A DNA stretch of 64,000 nucleotides from positions 134,334 to 198,333 of the forward strand of contig NW_023998526.1 of the NCBI RefSeq assembly GCF_014805625.2, written 5' to 3'. Positions 56,221 to 64,000 of this stretch are shown here, piece after piece. The position numbers and the translations under genes are program-made. Origin of the DNA: Glossina fuscipes. Its lineage: Eukaryota > Arthropoda > Insecta > Diptera > Glossinidae. Positions within the stretch are counted from its first letter, which is position 1. Each line of letters begins with the position of its first letter. The notes beneath the pieces are model-generated. The model was not told the DNA's origin, did no database searches, and saw only the letters and a list, made by a program, of their open reading frames with translations.

Positions 56221-58997
56221 GCAAGTGTTTTATTTCTTTATTTATTTATTTTACCCATTTATACATGAAATTCAACTAAAATTAATCACACTAGAATTCA
56301 GTGGATCTTAAGAGAAAATCTTAGACAGATGGTTTTAAAAACTAGTATACAATAAAAAGGAAGATAAAAAAAGAATAATAATAACGAAATGAGTTAAAAA
56401 TAAATAAAAAAATTGAAAATAATAAATCCTTTATAAATAAACAACAAAGGGAGAAAAAAAGCATGTACTCCGCTAGCATAGAAGCATTAACAACACAATA
56501 TTACTTTAAATACAAAAAATGAGGTATTAAGAATGGAAGGTTAGTTTAAGTACGATATAGTTAAATCGTGCGTACTAAGCAAAGTTGCTTTAATAGACTT
56601 TAGGGAGTCTGATAATGAGAATAAGAAATAGACATAATTTAGGTTTCTGCAAACAAATCTAAGCGAGTTGAATAGCTCATAACAGTGTTTACATTGACTA
56701 AGCTTAATAAAGATAAAGTGCGAAGAGAAGCGAGTAGGGACGTTAAAGTTTATCTCACCAAGTAATGCGGGCGAGTCAATAGTACCATTTATTACCTTGA
56801 TTAAGAATAAATCTATGTTTCTCAAGTGACGGCAAGGATAATAGAAGGAACCTATGGGAATCAATGATGTACTGAATAATGAATGACTTCCTTCTTAAGA
56901 AAGAAAGCTTCCTACATTTATTTTGATTTAATTTCATAAGATTCAACGAGTACCATGCAACCAATTTATTTAAGACAATTTGAAGGTGATGTGATTGCGA
57001 TTCTACGGAAAAGGAAGAAAACAGTTTCACATCATCAGCATACATTAAGATCTGGCTGGATTTAATCATTAATGTATAAATTAAATAAAATGGCTTCTAA
57101 GTAGCTGCCTTGAGGTACGCCAAACGTAACGGGGAATTCATGTGATGTGATGAAGTTAAACAAAACCCTGGATGAGCTATTATGCATTTCACTAAATAGG
57201 AAGGGAAGCCAGAGGCTTGGAGTTTAAAGATAAGTGTTTTATGGTTAACCAAATCAAACGGAATTAGCAGTCAATGTCGCCCGAGGACTCGAACCATTTA
57301 AAAGAAACATGTGAGACATTCATGGAGATTTCTCTTTTGGGATTAACGAACTTAAAAAAGTATTTAGAATTAGCAAACAGAGATGAATTAATGAACTGAT
57401 GGTATTTGCAATAATACTGATGGTTGAGGGAATTAATTCGATGCCCTGTCGCTGAATAAGCGAAATAGTCGAAAACAAATTCACTTCACGAAAATTTTTT
57501 GAAAAGCTTTTGTTCCTGTTCTTGTAATACTTAGTCGTCTTATTAAACCACGGGGGACACCTGCTTCGAGAACAGGCCTGCTTGATTTAATATATTGTAG
57601 AACGGTGACAGTAAGCTATCAATACTTGCAACTAAGAAATCAAGCTTAATATGTGGAAGATGTGACTTTAGCATTGAAACATTGTTTTTATGGAAATCAT
57701 AAAATTTATTTGAAAAAGTTGAATTTGGAACGTTATAGAAGTTCAACGAACCACCATGGTTGTAATGAAAGGAAACACCTAATGCTGGATGATAAGGATA
57801 CTCAGGTAAACTAAAAGGAAGACCACGGTTTACACAAATCTCAGAAAAATTGGCAAAGCAAAGATCAAGCAATCTACCATTGCAATTAATGGTACCGTTT
57901 TATTGAACTAAATTATGATCGAGTAATTCATTAAAGAACATAAAAGCTCTATCAGATGTTAAAGTAGAAATCAAACAGCCAGAACTATCACTGTAACATC
58001 AAGAGACTTGAGAGAATTGAAGTCATCCAACGCTATGACTATACCGATAGGTTTAGAATGCGTGGCCACTTCATAAATAAGAGATACTTGTTTCTTTTGT
58101 TTCTTATATAGGGAGATATCCGAATTTGGGGGAATATAGGAGCAGTTCACATATAAATGTTTATCAGAAAATTTCGCTCGAATGGCGATAAATTCAACGT
58201 CGGGTCTAGTGGGAAATTCAATTGAATAGGAGGGGACTGCCGCAGATATGGCAATTAAAACACCACCACCATTGCGGGACAGTCAGTCATTTCTGAAAAC
58301 CTGAAACGAATTATGGAAAAGTTCTGACGAATGTAGATCACGCTTTAACCAAGTGTCGGATCCAACGGGCCACAATGGTTTATATAACAACATATCCATG
58401 TTTTCAGTCGGAATTAGAATTTTAAAAGACGAGATTGCTCTAGGTTGAGAAGTAGCCAATTTGAAAATGCTAAGACGCTTTCAATTGACAGATGGCACTT
58501 TCGCCACCAGATAACTTTTTAGGTTATCTGCGGATGTATCAGTTGCCAGTCTTGACGCAAATATTGCCTTTCTAGGAGGAACTGCCTTCAAGCACATGTC
58601 ATCTCTACTAGAAGCATTAGGGTTCACGGATGGGGAGTTTTGAGTTGAGGAGATTATAGAAGGGGTAACCACACTTGCACGAGCAGCTTGTGCGATGTGC
58701 CCAGTGTGGCGACCAGCGCTCATTCTCGGCCACCAGGAGGAGAGGACAATTTACTATTCTCCTTATTAGTTTTAGCAGGGAGGAGATACCCTCGACACTT
58801 CAGTGTAGCTCAGAAGTACTTCCCAGCTTATTTGTAATTTTTTTGTTACCGACTCAGCAATAGCAGAAACGGTAACGTTTTTGGTAGACTTTTAGGAAGC
58901 GCTAACTTGTACCGACGAATCAGACTTAAGTGACGAACCACATGCTACGCTACGAGTTGTAACTTTGCTAGCTGGGGAAGAAGGTGACATAGTTGTA
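56221..58997 (-). mobile_element. Degenerate Jockey/CR1-like LINE, copy B
   Basis: Counterpart of 13033-15805. RT palm is better preserved: 57069-56776 reads SSQILMYADDVKLFSSF without the 4-base loss seen in A, then continues to the NVPTRFSSHF box (56864-56541). The linker (57872-57543) and ORF1 fragment (58723-58481) match A with single substitutions, for example Thr-Ser versus Thr-Pro near residue 20 of the ORF1 fragment. Confidence 0.85.
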
Positions 58998-61690
58998 ATG
59001 ATTTAAACAAAATGTAGTTGTAATTGTATAGCGCACTAGAAGCTGCAGATGATGCAAGGGAAATTTTAAATGCTAATGTAAACCATTGATTTTATTTATC
59101 AACCATTTTTTTCTAGAGTTCCATTACATACGAGACACATACGTAACACTTATATACAAAATTTCGTTTGTTTATTGTCGTCCCGTCAGAAGAACTTTAT
59201 ATGTGTACATTTAACATTTATCAGATATAAGCAAACAAAGCTATTTACGCTGATGGAGCCAAGTATCTTTGCGCATGCCGTTAAGTTTATCATCATTGCA
59301 TTAAATCTGACTGGGCTATCTTTTTTTTTTTTGTTTAGCTTATCTACTATCACTTTTAACAGTTTCCTTGCAACACATAACACAAATTTAAAATTGGTCA
59401 CTTATTACGTTTATATGTGTGCATATACATAAACTCAAATCCATATACGCAACGCCATATGTGTATTACAAAACTCTAATTAATTGCATATCAGAAATGT
59501 TTGCCAATCTATTTTTGTGCATATATAATTAGGAGATCTCTTATCCCTTTTGTGCAGCTTGCAGTTTTCCTTATATCGTTCCTGTTTGATGTGTATATGT
59601 ATATGAAAATAATATATATTTTCTTATGTACGTTAGTTTTTCTCGAAAATAAATTTATGAATAATGTTTCTTTTGAATATAATTTAATAATACTTTTGGA
59701 TTTCACATGTGTTATTTTGGTTTCTTTATAATTTGTTTTGCATATATATTTTTATTTCTTATATATTTTCTTCAGTCCGCTGTCATGCCAGTCGCCATTA
59801 TTCTCTTCCAATTTGCTCATCCAAAGTGAAATCCTAATAAGCATTTTCTTGTGAATTTAACGTTCATCAATGGACTTTTATTTTTGGTCTAAATTTTATA
59901 TGAGAATTAATAATTTAAAATTATAAAAAATAAATCTGAAAACTCTTTCTTTTTCTCTTCTTCATATTTATTTTTTCTTCACCAAAATTTTCCGCACACG
60001 TTTTTGTCTCTTTCGACTTCGCAAACCAACGTCTCTATCTCGAAGTTTGTTCCAGTTCTCTTTTCCGTTTTCACCTTTAAATGTGCTTCATCTCTTCACG
60101 AGTGAGATTAACAATCCCGCCTACTACAAGATTGAATCTGTAACAAACGTCACAAGATATAACCACATGTTGCAGTGTTTATAGGTTTTTACTTTTTGCC
60201 ATAAAAATAACAGTTAATAATTGAATTGAAAATCAGGGAAAAACGGTATTTTTTTATATTTGTGGTATTATTAGTCATTAGTTCAGGATTCAGAAGTCAC
60301 TATAATTCAATACTTTTAGAATCCAACTGTAGGTGTTGCAAGTTGCTTGCTTATGAGAAAGCGAGTATAGTATTTTAAATTATGATATTTTAACCAAAAC
60401 CTTTTCCCTTTAAGATGATAAAGCAGGAGCACAAGAAAGTCTTCTTTACATGGCAAAGCAAAAGACAATAATAATAATATATTTTATTGAAAAAGGGCAT
60501 ATGTGTAATAAAGCAAGAAAAGTAAAAAAAAAAAATAAAAACCAAAAAAAGCAATATGGTATTGCCATTCACGATTTTGTTTGAACACCAACAAAGATTC
60601 AAAAGGTTTATTTTGGTATCGTTATTTAGAAGCTACGGAAATTTATTTTCCAAAAACCTGGAAAAATTTTCTTTTGACTTCCAATAAAATCCTGGAATAT
60701 GTGTATTACCTAATTCTGATAGTTGCGTTTTTATTAAACATATGGCTTTGTATTACTTTTCAGACTACTTTTTGCAGCTATTGTTGCAGACATTTTGGCA
60801 TTGTCAAAGTCTTATAACGATTGTCAACACGATTCTCAAATTCTTTAAACTACGTACGTTATTAATCAGAGTGAATACTAAAATGGGTTTATTTCTTCAT
60901 CAAGACTTGTTGTGTGTGTTCTATTCATATATTTGTTTTATTAACACATGAAATTCAGGTAAAATAAATTAACATCCGAATTCAATCGACTTTCAGAAAT
61001 AAATCTTATGCTAATTATTATTAAATGTATGTAAAGAAAAGCAAAAAAAAAAACAGCTCAACATTATAGTTACATATTATTTCCACATAAAGGCATAATT
61101 TTCAGCAAAGCCTAATATTGGAGAGTCACATGGGGTGATCCATAGTTAGCTAACTTAACTTACTTATCAAGTATTTTATTGTCCTTTAGTTTCCGTCACA
61201 AAAAGTAGAAATTTGGCTGACTCTCCATATAAGGGCTGGTAAGCCCTCCTTATTTTAGAATCTAAAACATAGACTTTTGTGACCGAAGTTCCTGACGAGA
61301 ACACTTAGTGAGTGCAAAGACGTCAAGAGCAATAACGGTGGTATCGTAGGTAGGGCCACCCGTGCCGGTAAGGTCGAGGGTAAGCATTGAAGCTAAGAAT
61401 AATCCAGACAAGTAATCTGAATAAATTGCAAATATCGATGCGCCTCAAGTAATTTGGTGAAAAGGGAGAATAATATGATCACTGAAACTCTCGAATTTGT
61501 TAGAGCAACTTTTTGTCGTTAGAAGGCGGATGAACCAACGTAATTGGTCGACGGCATAAGCGTAAGAAAAACGTATATCCTTTAGAAGGCGCCGGAAGAC
61601 CACTGAAGTATCTGTCTCTAAAAAAATTACATGCAAAGGACAATGAGTATACGGCCTCAATCTCCGGTAATATGAGAGTACTAAGAATGC
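58998..61690. other. Non-coding part of copy B with Jockey tail
   Basis: Counterpart of 15806-18530. The short Jockey-like tail is at 60908-61040 (minus). No gene supported. Confidence 0.5.
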
Positions 61691-61699
61691 CCGGAAGTG

Positions 61700-64000
61700 A
61701 AATCAAAAATACATGAAATATTGAGATATGGAACGTTCGAAGCTTATATGAAGCAGGAAAATTTCACAACAAGCTACAGATTTTAAGATGTACTGTTCTG
61801 GGAACAATACAAATTAACATAGACGTGGAGTTGGCACTGTTTTACCTAAGAAATACGAAAAATGCATTAAACAATACAGAAGAAGAGTAGAGTAGAAAGG
61901 CAATAGAGTGATATGGAGAAAATTGAAACATTCTACTCAGAGCTTACGAATAAATATGGTGTGAATCTAATAAAAGGAGATTTCTATGCTAACCTTCGAA
62001 ATGTACTTGTACCTCAAATTGTTGGCAATTTTCGACTAGGATTAAGCAACGAGTGCGGTGATCGTTTACCATAATTCCGCTTAAAATGTGGTTTTAAAAT
62101 TTATAACAACTTGTAATGTGATATTTTTGTTTCTTTGAATGTGCAAGTCAGCTCGAACATACCATGGCCCACGTTACCAGAAAATTTGTTGCGAAAAGCA
62201 TCGCCCTTTTTTTTCTGCCCGGTTCGTCGATTAAAACACCTGCTCGTCTAACACTACCTCGACTTTTATTAATATAAATATGATGAATATGATATAGTGG
62301 ACTTCAAAATGCCCCTGTACGCGATAGAATTTCGCTTTCAGAAAGTGAGGCCAACGGCGAGTGGAGGGGAACAATCCAAGCGGGCATCACCTTCGGAGCG
62401 GTAATTGTAAACTGTTCTTATCTCTATCTTAAATAAGTGCGGCCGGCGGATTTACACCAAAGGATATTACCGTCGGAGCAGGAATAAAAACAAGTTCCTG
62501 TTCTCGTTTTTATTTCATTAGCGACGAGCGTTAAATTCCCTTAGCTCAAGAGCAAAGATAGACGATTCGATCTTATAGCTTGGTAGGACATTAGTGCTGT
62601 AAAGCCGATGATCGTCTCTTCAATGACTACTTGTATTATGTCAGCCACGGTTAGTAATAACACGGGGACATATTAGCCAGCACTATTTTACCCAGAGCAG
62701 GTAAAAATATGTATAAACTTAAATACCTAATAATGTTTGTACATTCGCATTACAGAGAAGTGGATATATTGCTCGAATATTAATGATAAAATTTTGTATT
62801 AATCAATTCATTTTAAAACCGTGCATCCACTATTCGTATAGAGATTGTTGGTTTCTTAGTAATTCGAAACCCATCTCTACAGAAGCCCCTTTGCATAAAG
62901 TAAACGCCCACCTGTGTATAGAAACGAGCATTTGTGATTGCGAATACAAACGATCATCATCTAAACCGTGAAGAGGGGGAAATGATTAATAGATTGAGTA
63001 CATGGTTTAAGAGTGTGTATGTTTATATGCGTATAGAATAACGTGCACATTTATGGTGAGTGGATGAGTTTAGCAAGTTATGTGCAATGTATGTGTACTT
63101 ATTTAGCATACGTTGCTTACTAACTACTACACTTACTTAAAATATTGATATGATAATTGAATTAAATGATAATAATTGATTATAAATGACAGACGAGGGG
63201 CACTCGATGTTGCACGTCACAACCAGGAAACCAAAATCAAATAGACTACATTCCGTTAATAAAAGATTTGGAATATTTGTCAAAAAAATCGGTACCTTCC
63301 CGAGTACAGATGCACCTTCAGATCATAATCTAGCGGCAAGAATTAAATTAAAACTGGCATCAGCTAAAAGACCCACCTCTTCGAGACAAATCAACATCCA
63401 AAAACTCAAAGAATTTGAACCGAAAATCGTCTAGTATCTGAAATAAACGATAGGCTATGTTCAAGTATTTACAATCAAGAAATACACAGCGAATGGAAAG
63501 CACGATTAAAATCATCAGAAATGTAGCTAAGAAAAAACTTTGTTTCAAACAAACTAAGCTGATGGAATACTGAGACTGATAACTGAAAGAATGGAACGAT
63601 GTAATGCTAACGAGAATGAATACAATGGAATACGAGTAAAGATACGAGAAAAAAATCATGAATGAACGGAAAACAAGTGTTGGTAAATAAAAAGCCTTCA
63701 ATCATTGCATGACAAGTTTCACTTCCACAAGAAACTAAAGGATACTTGTGACCTGTAAAGAAAAACAAAGCCAGCTGTTTTGACGAACAATCGTAATGAA
63801 ATAGTCACCGAGATAGATGAAAAAAGATAGGTATGACAAAATTATATTCGTCCATTGTTTGCCGATCAAGCGAGATTCATCGACTTTCCAAATAATTATC
63901 GGCAGTTTACGGGGCCACCCATTACGAAAAATGAAATAAGAAAAGCTATAAAAACTGTGAAAAATAACAGAATCGTGGGTAGTGCTGAAACAACAGCAGA
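61700..64000 (+). mobile_element. Degenerate RTE LINE, copy B (cut by window end)
   Basis: Counterpart of 18540-20835: EN start (WNVRSLYEAGKFHN near 61729), the same roughly 1.1-kb foreign block (62071-63185), EN end with SDHNLAARIKL (63186-63434), then the RT fingers begin before the window ends. Sharing the foreign block shows it predates the duplication. Confidence 0.85.

Larger units (their letters stand above)
52580..64000 (+). repeat. Large direct duplication, copy B (runs off the window)
   Basis: This is the second copy of 9508-20835, in the same orientation. It reaches the window end inside the RTE reverse transcriptase, so its right boundary and the presence of the mariner cannot be judged. 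Specific differences from A are an extra 125 bases near 52756-52880, an intact YADD reading frame at about 57040-57060, a missing 21-base stretch near 59503, and a missing Leu codon in the RTE SDHNLAARI motif near 63327. Confidence 0.95.

Overview
The window is AT-rich eukaryotic DNA that looks like repeat-rich, possibly heterochromatic, sequence from an insect, most probably a dipteran. The inference rests on three things: RNase H-bearing I-like LINEs, Jockey/CR1-like and RTE LINEs, BEL/Pao and Ty3/gypsy remnants; a mellifera-type mariner with intact terminal inverted repeats; and one host gene with five introns of 53 to 81 bp and consensus GT/AG sites. The species is not determined. There is no bacterial-type gene organisation, CRISPR array or rRNA, and I recognise no tRNA.

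Layout. Bases 1-114 are a 52-bp tandem repeat cut by the window edge. 742-5412 is a decayed I-like LINE (minus strand) abutting a Jockey-like 3' tail (5413-5640). 6540-7721 holds scraps of a BEL/Pao gag and an RNase H. 9508-20835 is segment A of a large direct duplication whose second copy, B, fills 52580-64000 and runs off the window. Each copy holds a degenerate Jockey-like LINE (minus), a short Jockey tail and an RTE LINE (plus). In copy A the RTE continues to 23408 and is split by a mariner at 21888-23172. 23590-30235 is a train of minus-strand I-like remnants and includes a 37-nt U2 snRNA fragment at 29519.

The one intact host gene is at 31915-34220 (minus): six exons joined in phase encode a 664-residue coiled-coil protein whose N-terminal part resembles fibrous sheath-interacting protein 2 (FSIP2), a sperm-tail protein. 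Its 5' side carries a 135-bp foldback, a duplicated block and a Tc1-like fossil. 40301-40845 contains unexplained ORFs running into a 10-N assembly gap. 40915-49720 is another train of fossils: I-like, Jockey, mariner and gypsy. A 39-bp minisatellite and a perfect 16-bp hairpin precede copy B.

Nothing here works as an operon or pathway. The points of most interest are the FSIP2-like gene surviving in a transposon graveyard, the roughly 11-kb near-identical duplication on either side of an assembly gap, the U2 fragment, and the uniform orientation of six I-like remnants, which would suit a small-RNA (piRNA) source locus. I found no convincing new molecular system; these are the candidates worth testing.
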